64,000 bases of DNA, from contig NC_068369.1 in the NCBI RefSeq assembly GCF_020536995.1, positions 23,386,040-23,450,039 on the forward strand. The letters run 5' to 3'. The first letter of the stretch is position 1, and each line of letters begins with the position of its first letter. Position numbers and translations under genes: made by a program. The notes under the pieces were generated by a model. The model searched no databases. It saw only the letters and a list, made by a program, of their open reading frames with translations, and was not told the DNA's origin. Shown one piece after another: positions 1 to 12,800 of this stretch. This stretch comes from Dreissena polymorpha (taxonomy: Eukaryota; Mollusca; Bivalvia; Myida; Dreissenidae).

Positions 1-612
1 TAATTTGGTTACGAAAACAAATTAGAGTACAAAAAAATAAAGGAAACAAAAAAAAATAGGGTACGAAAACTATTTGGGTACGAAAAAAATGTGTACAAAT
101 AAAAATTTGGGTACGAAACAAATTTGGGTACTAAAAAAATGGGTACGATTTTTTTATTTGGGTACGAAAAAAATGGGTATGAAAAAAAAATTGGGTACGA
201 ACAAATTTGGGTACGAAAAAGATTGGTACGAAAAAAAAAATGGGTACGAACAAATTTGGGTACGAAAAACATTTTGGTACGAAAAAAATGGGTACGAAAA
301 AAAAATTGGGTACGAAAACAATTAGGAACAAAAAACATTTGGGTACGAAAAAAATGGGTACGAAAAAAAAAAATTGTTACGGAAAAAATTTGGTACGAAC
401 AAAAATTTAGGTACGAAAAAAATGGGTACGAAAAAAATTGGGCACGAAAAAAAAGGGGTACGAAAAAAATTGGGTACGTAAAATTTGGGTACGAAAAACA
501 TTTGGGTACGAAAATAATGGGCACGAATTTTTTTTTAGGTACGAACAAATTTGGGTACGAAAAACATTTGGGTACGACAAAAATGATTACGAAAATCGAA
601 AAATTGGGGTAT
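1..612. repeat. GGTACGAAAA-type minisatellite (block 1)
   Basis: Tandem, irregular repeat of a unit of roughly 16-22 bases with a TTGGGTACG core followed by a variable A-run. The window begins inside it. The A-run length varies from unit to unit, so open frames on both strands are by-products and I do not call them genes. The same unit follows the hairpin module at 4690 and 15345, so it belongs to the same repeat family as the flanking modules. Confidence 0.92.
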
Positions 613-619
613 GAAAAAT

Positions 620-992
620 CTAATTTGAATTGTCTAGCCCGTCAATTGTCTCCTGGGGGTGAATTGTCTTGGGGTTGCTATTAAGGCTACATGTACTTCC
701 GGCCAAGCCACATGTTTATAGCGATTGTGCAATAAAAAACACCACTTTTTCGTGATTTAATCAAAAACTAGATTTTTCCCAGTAATAGCGAATACGCCAA
801 CAGGTAGATCGCGTTATATGTACAGTTAATGGAAAATTTCATAGGGCCATACATTGTAACTCTGTCAAAAATCATCTGACCAGAACCGGCTGATAATATG
901 CATGTCTCCTCTTGGTAGTGAAGCTTCCCATTAAGTTAAATTGAATTCCAGTCATTAGTTGCTGAGAAATAGTCCGGACAAAAATTGTGCAT
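620..992 (+). repeat. terminal module of the long dispersed repeat, diverged copy
   Basis: Starts with a CTAGCCCGTCAATTGTCTCC-like stretch and contains TTTTCGTGATTTAATC and CGCCAACAGGTAGATCGC blocks. These recur at 4405, 14960-15120 and 20205. After about 850 this copy diverges from the others. No coding content seen. Confidence 0.7.
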
Positions 993-1441
993 GGACGGAC
1001 AGACGAAGCGGCGACTATATGCTCCCCCCTTAAAAAATTTGGGGAGAGCATAATAAAAAAGTTGTGGCAATTTAAAGGTGGTACGCAAACTTTAAAATAG
1101 ATTTATCAATTATATGCTTATTCTTAGTGAAAAAAAGGCCATAATTGTTACAAAATGCTTGATACAGTTATCTGCTTTTGTTTATACATTGGGGTCATGT
1201 TGGTTAAGAAGCAAAATACATGTATGAAAGCAATATGTCAATGGACATAGGAAATATATTCGAGGTGGTACGCAAACATTCCAATGCGCGCACCTACGCC
1301 GGGGTGAGTAGGATAGCTACACTATATATATATTTCATATATAATAGTCGAGCTCAAAAGTAAATATACTATAAACAACAAGCTTACCTCAATCACAATT
1401 TTAATGCAATGCAGTTAAACAATAAAGTTACAATGATATGC

Positions 1442-1834
1442 CAGGGATTGAAACTAACTTTTTACTATTGTGGGCAACCATCTTTAGTATTTTGGTTGCC
1501 CAGATAAAGAATAACGAGCCCAGAAATATGAACATGTGAATATTATTATATTTTTTTAATAAAATAATAGATAATTATATACATTTGCTGACAATACACA
1601 TGTTCAATGCATGATGTATTATTATGAGCCTGAATTGAATCATGTCCTATTCCTATATAATGAATGTTATTTAACTAGTATTGATCCATGGTGATCAATT
1701 GTTTTTCAATTTTTATTGCACTGAATTGTTTTAAGATTAAAAAAAAAACAAGTTTACCAACTTTTGAAATTGAGTTGCCCAGGCCAAAATCTACTTGCCC
1801 CGGGCTCATGGGAAACCACTTATTTCCATCCCTG
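1442..1834. mobile_element. MITE with CAGGGAT inverted ends and TATGC target duplication
   Basis: The left end reads CAGGGATTGAAACTAA. The right end, reverse-complemented, reads CAGGGATGGAAATAAG. The element is flanked on both sides by TATGC. Length is 393 bases and no coding frame is present. The same element with the same flanks sits at 17283-17671, so it inserted before the surrounding repeat was duplicated. Confidence 0.75.
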
Positions 1835-2419
1835 TATGCTCTTCATTTTCTGTTCTTCCATCCCATTCTCAAAATTAATTTTAAAGCACAATATTTTTTA
1901 ATAACATTTGTATGAATTACTAACCATTATCACCCAAAACACAATTTTACAACGCTGTAATCGTGTCGTAGAGATTTAGTTTACTATTATCAGTGTTCTC
2001 TTTAAATACCGGCAGCCAGCGATTCTGCCGGTTACATTTACTCTTACATTTACATGACTGCTTCTTTTCCCAAATATATCAAGTAAATGTCATAAATGCT
2101 TTTCTTTTACTGCATAGTTGCCGGCCATATAACTGGTACTCAATTTTCTGGAAAACACTGAATTATGCATGAAAAACACACAATACTTAAAATCTTAGAT
2201 TCGTTTTTAAAATAAATTGACACTTCCAGCTTGTCGCCATTAAAATCCAAAGATTCAAATAATTTTCCACGAGGTACGTCAACAATTGCGTAATCAAATG
2301 AATGAAAAAAAAAAGTAAAGAAAGCCGGACTTTACATAAATTCCAGGTTGATAAACACAACAAGGTAAAGGTACCTTGTAGTCGGTGAGATATAATAATA
2401 ATACAGTTAGTAAGGCTCG

Positions 2420-3275
2420 TACCTTGGGTACGGTAAATATACTAAAACGTACCTGGGAATTTAAACACTAAATCGGTTGTTGTCGGGTATTTTGTAAAAA
2501 TTAATTATGTTTACATTTATGTCAATTTTCTGTTCAATGGCATTTATATTATCAAAACTCATTGTTAAAATCAATGATGTGATTTAATTTTAAATCTTAA
2601 ATTGTTTAAAGTCGCGTCATTGTATGACGTCGTCAAGTATAATATTTTCCGCGACATCGCACGCTCACTTTTTACCATCATAGATTTTTTTTAAAGAAAC
2701 ATTTTTTGGTTTGCAAGGTCCGTTAAATGGGGAACACCATATTCGGTATTATGTTTTAACAATTAATTCATGCTGTATAATAAATATTGAATAAGATATT
2801 TCGATATTGATTGAAAATGTTTCATATGTTATTTATGAAACCTCTTATTCTAATGAGTGTATGCTATTATATTATACTTTGAAAAGCATATCTGTTGTAC
2901 TATAATCTTATTATTCAAATTAAATCGTTAATTTAACAATGCTTGTCGTCAGTGTTAGTCGTAAATGCTTGTGATCATTGTCGTCAATGTTAGTCGTCAA
3001 TCCTTATCATCATTATACATGAAGGAAATAAAAGCAGAAACAGAGACGTATTCTTGATTACTTGCTTATTCCTACGACGTCCTCTCAACACTCAAACTAA
3101 AAAGCATGTTGATGCAGATTTTTTAAAAGAGAAGGTTGTTTAAGGTTAACAATATTGTTTTACGTTATCGGTAGCATGTTTAACAACATCGGATTTTTGG
3201 CGGATATACAACTCGGATACAATCTAATATTTGCGGGTATGTTTAAGTTTATTTACCGTACCCAGGGAACATGTA
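2420..3275. mobile_element. nested inverted-repeat element in long repeat copy 1
   Basis: A block of about 35 bases at 2420-2455 (core TGGGTACGGTAAAT) returns as its reverse complement at 3238-3275 (core ATTTACCGTACCCA). The equivalent pair is in copy 2 near 18250 and 19118. Inside is AT-rich sequence with a GTCGTCAATGTTAGTC-like internal repeat near 2941-3005. No transposase frame is seen, so it is best read as a non-autonomous element. Confidence 0.5.
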
Positions 3276-3777
3276 AGTAAAGTTAAGAGTACCCGGGGTA
3301 CATGTACCGGTAAGTAGTACCCGAGCCGAGAATGACCAATCGAGCCTTCGTAAGTGATTGATGGTGTATGGGATAACATGCACTGAGGGTGTATATTTTT
3401 CATGAACAAGTCAATTGAAGGTGTTAGAGATGCATTGATCCATAACATTAAAAAGGGTAATTAACCAAGGGCTTATTAAAATTAAAACGATGATATTACA
3501 TTGTACCAGCTGTTTATTGTTGAGTACTGTAAGCTTGCAATATTTTAAATAATGTAAACAACTTACCTTGTATTAAGTTGGCACATTGTTGTCAGATGTA
3601 GAAACGTTTTATACTTATTTCTGTTAAGTTGCACTGGCTGAACCAAAAGAATTATGTAGTCGTTTCTGAATAATCACGAAACAACCTACTAATGCATATG
3701 TGCTTGCCAGTTACTGAGTTTGTGCATTTCCATTCATTATATTATCGGCCTTGGCAAACAGCGTAGACCCAGATGAG

Positions 3778-4138
3778 ACGCCGTGCGATGTCTGCTATTT
3801 CGTTACGCTGAAGATTTCCATATCCACGGGTGTTTTTGTGTCAAATGTTATGGTTTTTCAATAGATCGTATACTTATCTACAAAACAGCGAATTAGCGTT
3901 CACTTTACATCATCTATGTTATTTTGTTAATACTTTCTCGCGTTCTTTTCGAACTTCCATTGGTCGACGCCGTCTGCTATTTCCAACGATGAAGATTTCC
4001 ATATCCACTGGCGTTTTTTTATGTCAAATGCTAGTGTTTTCCAATTGATCGTATACTGATCTACAAAACGGATAAGTAGCGTTCACTTTACATCGTTTGT
4101 GATGATGTTATTTTGTAAATACTTTTAAGCGTTCTTTC
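3778..4138. repeat. tandem dimer, period about 187 bases
   Basis: Two adjacent units share GAAGATTTCCATATCCAC, GATCGTATACT and TAGCGTTCACTTTACATC blocks. The same dimer is in long repeat copy 2 (about 19573-19930). The motif ACAGCGTAGACCCAGATGAG just upstream is a block I associate with bivalve repeats. Confidence 0.75.
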
Positions 4139-4600
4139 TGTCGAAGTCGGCCATTTTGACGTGTGTGAAAAAATACCGACATTCCCGCAATTACCAAAAT
4201 CCCCAGGAATCCCCGAGATCCCACGAAATCCCCATTAATATTGATTATTTATCGAAAAACTGCGTATTTTAATATAGATTGTTGCGAAATACACTGAAAT
4301 AACTAATGAAACATTGTTTTTATGAAAGTTTGATTTCGGATATTTCGGTAGGGTATCGGTATATCCACATAACGCATTTTGTAAATCCGGTTATGTAAAA
4401 CTTGCGAAATTTTTTCGTGATTTCATCAAAAACTAGATTTTTCCCAGGTATAACGCCTACGCCAACAGGTAGATCGCATTCTTGTCCATATACATGTCAA
4501 ATTTCAGCAAAATTAACAGACCCGTTTTCAAGGCGCCCAAATCGCGACTATATGCACCAACTTAATGAAACTTAGCCCCCTTTATCATTCGTTCGATTGA

Positions 4601-4685
4601 ACGTCATCAATGATGACGTCCAATACATCACTCATTCCATACTAGAGTTGCGACACCTTAAGGGTTTCGCGGGATGGAATGAGTG
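4601..4685. other. serial hairpins at the end of the long repeat
   Basis: ACGTCATC/GATGACGT is a perfect 8-bp hairpin with an AAT loop (4601-4619). CACTCATTCCAT (4629-4640) pairs with ATGGAATGAGTG (4674-4685) over a 33-base loop that itself contains the palindrome CCTTAAGG. A third short inverted pair, CGTTC/GAACG, lies just upstream in the other copies. The module is repeated at 15244-15328. At 20399-20438 it is cut off right after CACTCATTCCAT. Confidence 0.7.
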
Positions 4686-4689
4686 GGAA

Positions 4690-4818
4690 CTAAAAAAATG
4701 TGGGTTCGAAAATTTTGGGTAAGAAAATGTGGGAACACAAATTTTGGGTAATAAACAAATGTGGGTACGAAAATTTTGGTTACGAAAAAAAATGTGGGTA
4801 CGAAAATTGTGGGTACAA
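4690..4818. repeat. GGTACGAAAA-type minisatellite (block 2)
   Basis: Short run of GTGGGTACGAAAA-like units directly after the hairpin module. Same family as 1-612 and 15345-15958. Confidence 0.85.
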
Positions 4819-4977
4819 TGGGTCAATGTTAAGGTTTTAGCATGGCGGACGCCGGACGGCGAAAAGACACGACACGACACGATGAGCTGGCTATGCAATA
4901 CCTCAGGTATTCTCCGAAAACAGCCGAGGGCATATGCATAAGTCAGTGAGTAATACTCAACAAGACTATTGTCAAGC

Positions 4978-5262
4978 AAATTTGTCCCCTAGCGGCTCCA
5001 CCATTGTCAGAATTTATTTTATGTTTTTATTTATTGCCATAGAAACCAGAATTTTTGACGTAGGAACAAAATGCAATCACGTGCATAATGTCCTTATTGC
5101 CATCTATCTTTGTTTCAAGTTTCATGAAAAAATATTAAGAACTTTTAAAGTTATCGCAGGATTCAGAAAAGTGTGACAGACTGACTGACTGACTAACTGA
5201 CGGACACACAGAGCGCAAACCATAAGTCCCCTCAGGTGAATCCGGTAGTGTACTAATAAAAG
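4978..5262. mobile_element. MITE with GTCCCCTA-type imperfect inverted ends
   Basis: The left end, TTTGTCCCCTAGCGGCTCCA, resembles the reverse complement of the right end, which carries ATCCGGTAGTGTACTAATAA. A GACTGACTGACTGACT microsatellite precedes the right end. About 285 bases, no coding frame. Confidence 0.6.
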
Positions 5263-6055
5263 CTAGGCACGGCGTATAAAATCAGAACCACTGGGCCGAA
5301 TCTGCTGAAACATGGCCACATTATAGATTACAGTCCAAACAAGCTACAGAATGAGCGTTTTTGGACCTGACAGCGTAAAACATTAAACAAAAATGGACAG
5401 CACAGAATGGGTCATTTTGTACAAAAAATGTAAACTTTAAGTGGCATTTAATGACCTTTAGACATCAGAAAGTTGCAAATTTTTAATATTCTGCACACTT
5501 CGACTTGTTTTTTTTTACAAATTTAGAAGCATGTATGCTTGGGATGTATATAAACCCTGTTATTCAGTGTCAAATTTGGCCAAAAATCACAATACAATCC
5601 CAAAAATGGCTAAGCAGCAATGCCCCTTTAACATTATTCCTTATATTTAATTGTATTGTTTAAAAAGATAACTGTGTATATTTAATCATAATGGCTCTGT
5701 ATATCACACTTGATAGGCCACTGCTGGGGCTTGAACCCAGAACTCATCTCACATTGTAAGATGCGTTTTTCAATTAAACTACAATGACTGTATCTTGTGA
5801 AGTGGAGCCAACATACACCCACATACCGGTAAGTGAAAAAATCATACTGGGCGTTTCTGACACATGTCGCATAACTGTTTACAACAAAAGATGTATACAT
5901 AGATATATATACATAAATGGGTAAAAAATAAACCGTCTATTTTTTAATTTTTGTTTCATATATACACATTTGCTAGCAATGATTTATATTTATATCATGT
6001 TGAAATCATTTATAGACAGAATATTACTGAAACTGCAATAAACTATAAGATGGAT
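5263..6055. other. non-coding stretch with one tRNA-like relic
   Basis: AT-rich sequence. Apart from the tRNA-like head at 5717-5794 I see no gene or repeat I can support. Confidence 0.6.
5717..5794 (-). mobile_element. tRNA-derived SINE head or tRNA pseudogene
   Basis: On the minus strand there is an A-box-like TAGTTTAATTG, then an anticodon-arm-like stem CATCT/AGATG, then a B box GGGTTCAAGCCCCAG that folds as a T arm. The acceptor stem does not close convincingly. I call it a Pol III-type relic rather than a working tRNA. Confidence 0.5.
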
Positions 6056-6815
6056 AGATGTAATGTTTCATTCCATCTAGTACAATGAACAAATGTTCTT
6101 TTGATGCCATTTTCACTAAGGTATAGGTATTGAATCCTGATATACGACTAAAAATGAAATGTATGTTGGTTAGCATGAAATATTCAACAAATCCTCATAT
6201 TCAAGCTGGGTCATCACTAAGTGAAATAATTTGTGGACATATCATAATAGAAAAATGCATTTCATGCCTCTAGATTGCTTTATTACAGGGTTCCCAGCTT
6301 TTTGTATGAACAAAATTCCCTGATTTTTCCCTGATGGAAAATAAAACGTCCAGGATCATAATTTCGACCTTTTTCTTGTTTTAGACACCCTGAATAAAAA
6401 GCAGTTGCAGACATAACTTATTTTTAAAGCTACATGTATACTATAAAGTCACCATAGCCATGCAGAGGAAATAATTTTCTGTTTTAAGTGTATGGACTTC
6501 TCGAGACAAGTTGGGAAAGTCTGCCCAAACAAAATTCCCTGATTTTTCCCTGATTTCAGGAACTTTTCCCAAATTCCCTGACTTTTCCCTGACTGGAAAA
6601 ATTGAAAGTCTTTTTCCAGGTTTTCCCTGATTTCCAGGTTGGCTGGGAACCATGTTTAACTATGATAAAATGTTCTTTAGATGCCATGTGTATTAATATA
6701 TAGGTCTATTTTTCTGAGATATTAATGAAAATGCCTGTGGGTATGTGGCGAATATTAAAAAAATCAACTTGATATATGGTGCTAACACGGTAAAATTGTA
6801 TGAGCCCAAATTATA
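6056..6815 (+). repeat. degenerate edge monomers of the 196-bp satellite
   Basis: Blocks such as GTTCTTTTGATGCCATTTTC and ATAGAAAAATGCATTTCATG align with the array consensus (GTTCATACGATGCCA, ATAGATGAATGCATATTAGG) but are strongly diverged. This is what an old array margin looks like. A MITE at 6289-6651 interrupts one such monomer. Confidence 0.6.
6289..6651. mobile_element. MITE with GGTTCCCAGC inverted ends
   Basis: Perfect 10-bp ends GGTTCCCAGC and GCTGGGAACC, 363 bases long. Inside are AATTCCCTGATTTTTCCCTG-like repeats on both flanks, giving an extended imperfect inverted repeat. It splits a decayed satellite monomer. No target duplication is clear. Confidence 0.65.
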
Positions 6816-9800
6816 ATAGATGAATGCGTATTATGCTTCTCTGCTTATACTATGACGACATGTTCATACAATGCCATTTTTATTAATATACATGTATATG
6901 CCAAATTTAATGAAAAAGACTTGAAAATGTGTGTCGCAAGATACCAAGTAAGAAATAAATCAGCATTTTTATGTAGGGTCTTCATACGGTAAAATTATTT
7001 GTGCCCAAAATAATAATAGATGAATGCATATTAGGCTTCAATGTTGCTTATACTATGACTACTGGTTCATACGATGCCATTTTTATAAATATCTATGCCA
7101 AATTTAATGAAATAGACTTGAAAATGTGTGTCGCCAGGTACCAAGTAAGAAAAAAATCAGCATTTTTATCTAGGGTCTTCACACGGCTAAATTATTTGTG
7201 CACAAATAATAATAGATGAATGCATATTAGGCTTCAATGTTGCTTATACTATGACTACTGGTTCATACGATGCCATTTTTATAAATATCTATGCCAAATT
7301 TAATGAAATAGACTTGAAAATGTGTGTCGCCCGGTACCAAGTAAGAAAAAAGTCAGCATTTTTATGTAGGGTCTTCACACGGTAAAATTATTTGTTCCCA
7401 AAGTATAATAGATGAATGCATATTAGGCTTCAATGTTGCTTATACTATGACTACTGGTTCATATGATGCCAATCTTATAAATATCTATGCCAAATTTAAT
7501 GAAATAGACTTGAAAATGTGTGTCGCCAGGTACCAAGTAAGAAAAAAATCAGCATTTTTATGTAGGGTCTTCACACAGTAAAATTATTTGTGCCCAAGTA
7601 ATAATAGATGAATGCATATTAGGCTTCAATGATGCTTATACTATGACTACTGGTTCATACGATGCCAATTTTATAAATATCTATGCCAAATTTAATGAAA
7701 TAGACTTGAAAATGTGTGTCGCCAGGTACCAAGTAAGAAAAAATCTGCATTTTTATGTAGGATCTTCACACGGTAAAATTGTTTGTGCCCAAATAATAAT
7801 AGATGAATGCATATTAGGCTTCAATGTTGCTTATACTATGACTACTGGTTCATACGATGCCAATCTTATAAATATCTATGCCAAATTTAATGAAATAGAC
7901 TTGAAAATGTGTGTCGCCAGGTACCAAGTAAGAAAAAAGTCAGCATTTTTATGTAGGGTCTTCACACAGTAACATTATTTGTGCCCAAATAATAATAGAT
8001 GAATGCATATTAGGCTTCAATGATGCTTATACTATGACTACTGGTTCATATGATGCCAATTTTATAAATATCTATGCCAAATTTAATGAAATAGACTTAA
8101 AAATGTGTGTCGCCAGGTACCAAGAAAGAAAAAATCTGCATTTTTATGTAGGATCTTCACACGGTAAAATTGTTTGTGCCCAAATAATAATAGATGAATG
8201 CATATTAGGCTTCAATGTTGCTTATACTATGACTACTGGTTCATACGATGCCATTTTTTAAAATATCTATGCCAAATTTAATGAAAAAGACTTGAAAATG
8301 TGTGTCGCCAGGTACCAAGTAAGAAACAAATCAGCATTTTTATGTAGGGTCTTCACACAGTAAAATTATTTGTGCCCAAGTAATAATAGATGAATGCATA
8401 TTAGGCTTCAATGTTGCTTATACTATGACTACTGGTTCATACGATGCCATTTTTTAAAATATCTATGCCAAATTTAATGAAAAAGACTTGAAAATGTGTG
8501 TCGCCAGGTACCAAGTAAGAAACAAATCAGCATTTTTATGTAGGGTCTTCACACAGTAAAATTATTTGTGCCCAAGTAATAATAGATGAATGCATATTAG
8601 GCTTCAATGTTGATTATACTATGACTACTGGTTCATATGATGCCAATCTTATAAATATCTATGCCAAATTTAATGAAATAGACTTGAAAATGTGTGTCGC
8701 CAGGTACCAAGTAAGAAAAAAGTCAGCATTTTTATGTAGGGTCTTCACACAGTAAAATTATTTGTGCCCAAAGTATAATAGATGAATGCATATTAGGCTT
8801 CAATGTTGCTTATTATATGACTACTGGTTCATACGATGCCAATCTTATAAATATCTATGCCAAATTTAATGAAATAGACTTGAAAATGTGTGTCGCCAGG
8901 TACCAAGTAAGAAACAAATCAGCATTTTTATGTAGGGTCTTCACACAGTAAAATTATTTGTGCCCAAGTAATAATAGATGAATGCATATTAGGCTTCAAT
9001 GATGCTTATACTATGACTACTGGTTCATACGATGCCAATTTTATAAATATCTATGCCAATTTTAATGAAATAGACTTGAAAATGTGTGTCGCCAGGTACC
9101 AAGTAAGAAACAAATCAGCATTTTTATGTAGGGTCTTCACACAGTAAAATTATTTGTGCCCAAGTAATAATAGATGAATGCATATTAGGCTTCAATGATG
9201 CTTATTCTATGACTACTGGTTCATACGATGCCAATTTTATAAATATCTATGCCAAATTTAATGAAATAGACTTGAAAATGTGTGTCGCCAGGTACCAAGT
9301 AAGAAAAAATCTGCATTTTTATGTAGGATCTTCACACAGCAAAATTGTTTGTGCCCAAAGTATAATAGATGAATGCATATTAGGCTTCAATGTTGCTTAT
9401 TATATGACTACTGGTTCATACGATGCCAATCTTATAAATATCTATGCCAAATTTAATGAAATAGACTTGAAAATGTGTGTCGCCAGGTACCAAGTAAGAA
9501 AAAAATCAGCATTTTTATGTAGGGTCTTCACACAGTAAAATTATTTGTGCCCAAGTTATAATAGATGAATGCATATTAGGCTTCAATGATGCTTATACTA
9601 TGACTACTGGTTCATACGATGCCAATTTTATAAATATCTATGCCAAATTTAATGAAATAGACTTGAAAATGTGTGTCGCCAGGTACCAAGTAAGAAAAAA
9701 TCTGCATTTTTATGTAGGGTCTTCACACAGTAAAATTATTTGTGCCCAAGTAATAATAGATGAATGCTTATTAGGCTTCAATGATGCTTATTCTATGACT

Positions 9801-12800
9801 ACTGGTTCATACGATGCCAATTTTATAAATATCTATGCCAAATTTAATGAAATAGACTTGAAAATGTGTGTCGCCAGGTACCAAGTAAGAAAAAATCTGC
9901 ATTTTTATGTAGGATCTTCACACGGCAAAATTGTTTGTGCCCAAATAATAATAGATGAATGCATATTAGGCTTCAATGTTGCTTATACTATGACTACTGG
10001 TTCATACGATGCCATTTTTTAAAATATCTATGCCAAATTTAATGAAAAAGACTTGAAAATGTGTGTCGCCAGGTACCAAGTAAGAAACAAATCAGCATTT
10101 TTATGTAGGGTCTTCACACAGTAAAATTATTTGTGCCCAAGTAATAATAGATGAATGCATATTAGGCTTCAATGATGCTTATACTATGACTACTGGTTCA
10201 TACGATGCCAATTTTATAAATATCTATGCCAAATTTAATGAAATAGACTTGAAAATGTGTGTCGCCAGGTACCAAGTAAGAAACAAATCAGCATTTTTAT
10301 GTAGGGTCTTCACACAGTAAAATTATTTGTGCCCAAGTAATAATAGATGAATGCATATTAGGCTTCAATGATGCTTATTCTATGACTACTGGTTCATACG
10401 ATGCCAATTTTATAAATATCTATGCCAAATTTAATGAAATAGACTTGAAAATGTGTGTCGCCAGGTACCAAGTAAGAAAAAATCTGCATTTTTATGTAGG
10501 ATCTTCACACGGCAAAATTGTTTGTGCCCAAAGTATAATAGATGAATGCATATTAGGCTTCAATGTTGCTTATTATATGACTACTGGTTCATACGATGCC
10601 AATCTTATAAATATCTATGCCAAATTTAATGAAATAGACTTGAAAATGTGTGTCGCCAGGTACCAAGTAAGAAAAAAATCAGCATTTTTATGTAGGGTCT
10701 TCACACAGTAAAATTATTTGTGCCCAAGTAATAATAGATGAATGCATATTAGGCTTCAATGATGCTTATACTATGACTACTGGTTCATACGATGCCAATT
10801 TTATAAATATCTATGCCAAATTTAATGAAATAGACTTGAAAATGTGTGTCGCCAGGTACCAAGTAAGAAAAAATCTGCATTTTTATGTAGGGTCTTCACA
10901 CAGTAAAATTATTTGTGCCCATGTAATAATAGATGAATGCATATTAGGCTTCAATGATGCTTATTCTATGACTACTGGTTCATACGATGCCAATTTTATA
11001 AATATCTATGCCAAATTTAATGAAATAGACTTGAAAATGTGTGTCGCCAGGTACCAAGTAAGAAAAAATCTGCATTTTTATGTAGGATCTTCACACGGCA
11101 AAATTGTTTGTGCCCAAATAATAATAGATGAATGCATATTAGGCTTCAATGTTGCTTATACTATGACTACTGGTTCATACGATGCCATTTTTTAAAATAT
11201 CTATGCCAAATTTAATGAAAAAGACTTGAAAATGTGTGTCGCCAGGTACCAAGTAAGAAAAAAATCAGCATTTTTATGTAGGGTCTTCACACAGTAAAAT
11301 TATTTGTGCCCAAATAATAATAGATGAATGCATATTAGGCTTCAATGTTGCTTATACTATGACTACTGGTTCATACGATGCCAATCTTATAAATATCTAT
11401 GCCAAATTTAATGAAATAGACTTGAAAATGTGTGTTGCCAGGTACCAAGTAAGAAAAAAATCAGCATTTTTATGTAGGGTCTTCACACAGTAAAATTATT
11501 TGTGCCCAAATAATAATAGATGAATGCATATTAGGCTTCAATGTTGCTTATACTATGACTAATGGTTCATACGATACCATTTTAATAAATATCTATGCCA
11601 AATTTAATGAAATAGACTTGAAAATGTGTGTCGCCAGGTACCAAGTAAGAAAAAAATCAGCATTTTTATGTAGGGTCTTCACACGGTAAAATTATTTGTT
11701 GCCAAATAATAATAGATGAATGCATATTAGGCTTCAATGTTGCTTATACTATGACTACTGGTTCATACGATGCCAATTTTATAAATATCTATGCCAAATT
11801 TAATGAAATAGACTTGAAAATGTGTGTCGCCAGGTACCAAGTAAGAAAAAAGTCAGCATTTTTATGTAGGGTCTTCACACAGTAAAATTATTTGTGCCCA
11901 AAGTATAATAGATGAATGCATATTAGGCTTCAATGTTGCTTATTATATGACTACTGGTTCATACGATGCCAATCTTATAAATATCTATGCCAAATTTAAT
12001 GAAATAGACTTGAAAATGTGTGTCGCCAGGTACCAAGTAAGAAAAAAATCAGCATTTTTATGTAGGGTCTTCACACAGTAAAATTATTTGTGCCCAAGTA
12101 ATAATAGATGAATGCATATTAGGCTTCAATGTTGCTTATACTATGACTACTGGTTCATACGATGCCAATTTTATAAATATCTATGCCAAATTTAATGAAA
12201 TAGACTTGAAAATGTGTGTCGCCAGGTACCAAGTAAGAAAAAATCTGCATTTTTATGTAGGATCTTCACACTGTAAAATTGTTTGTGCCCAAATAATAAT
12301 AGATGAATGCATATTAGGCTTCAATGTTGCTTATACTATGACTACTGGTTCATACGATGCCATTTTTTAAAATATCTATGCCAAATTTAATGAAAAAGAC
12401 TTGAAAATGTGTGTCGCCAGGTACCAAGTAAGAAACAAATCAGCATTTTTATGTAGGGTCTTCACACAGTAAAATTATTTGTGCCCAAGTAATAATAGAT
12501 GAATGCATATTAGGCTTCAATGTTGATTATACTATGACTACTGGTTCATACGATGCCAATCTTATAAATATCTATGCCAAATTTAATGAAATAGACTTGA
12601 AAATGTGTGTCGACAGGTACCAAGTAAGAAAAAAATCTGCATTTTTATGTAGGGTCTTCACACAGTAAAATTATTTGTGCCCAAATAATAATAGATGAAT
12701 GCATATTAGGCTTCAATGTTGCTTATACTATGACTAATGGTTCATAGGATACCATTTTTATAAATATCTATGCCAAATTTAATGAAATAGACTTGAAAAT

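Larger units (their letters stand above)
993..4690 (+). repeat. long dispersed repeat, copy 1 (about 3.7 kb)
   Basis: Begins at GACGGACAGACGAAGCGGCG, followed by a GGGGAGCATAATAA block. It aligns almost end to end with 15964-20438, with scattered substitutions and small indels plus one 0.65-kb insertion in the other copy. Long stretches such as 2240-3060 have no plausible coding frame. It contains nested elements described separately (1442-1834, 2420-3275, 3778-4138) and ends in the hairpin module. It could be a segmental duplication or two insertions of one composite element. The shared nested insertions show that the parts were assembled before duplication. Confidence 0.85.

Noticed and set aside
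9-684. Long frames on both strands (FVPIFF-, GTKKMGT- and GYEKK-type)
   Set aside because: They are translations of the GGTACGAAAA minisatellite in several frames, with no non-repetitive protein part.
2461-3100. Possible solo LTR in the long repeat (AAATAAAAGCAGAAACAGAG near 3028 resembles an LTR poly(A) region)
   Set aside because: No TG...CA limits with a target duplication, and no internal coding region nearby. At most an old LTR-like fossil.
7643-12370. Repeated 75-140 codon frames (MTTGSYDANF type) as a tandem-repeat protein gene
   Set aside because: Frames depend on A-run length and break in most monomers. No splice signals, signal peptide or partner exons.
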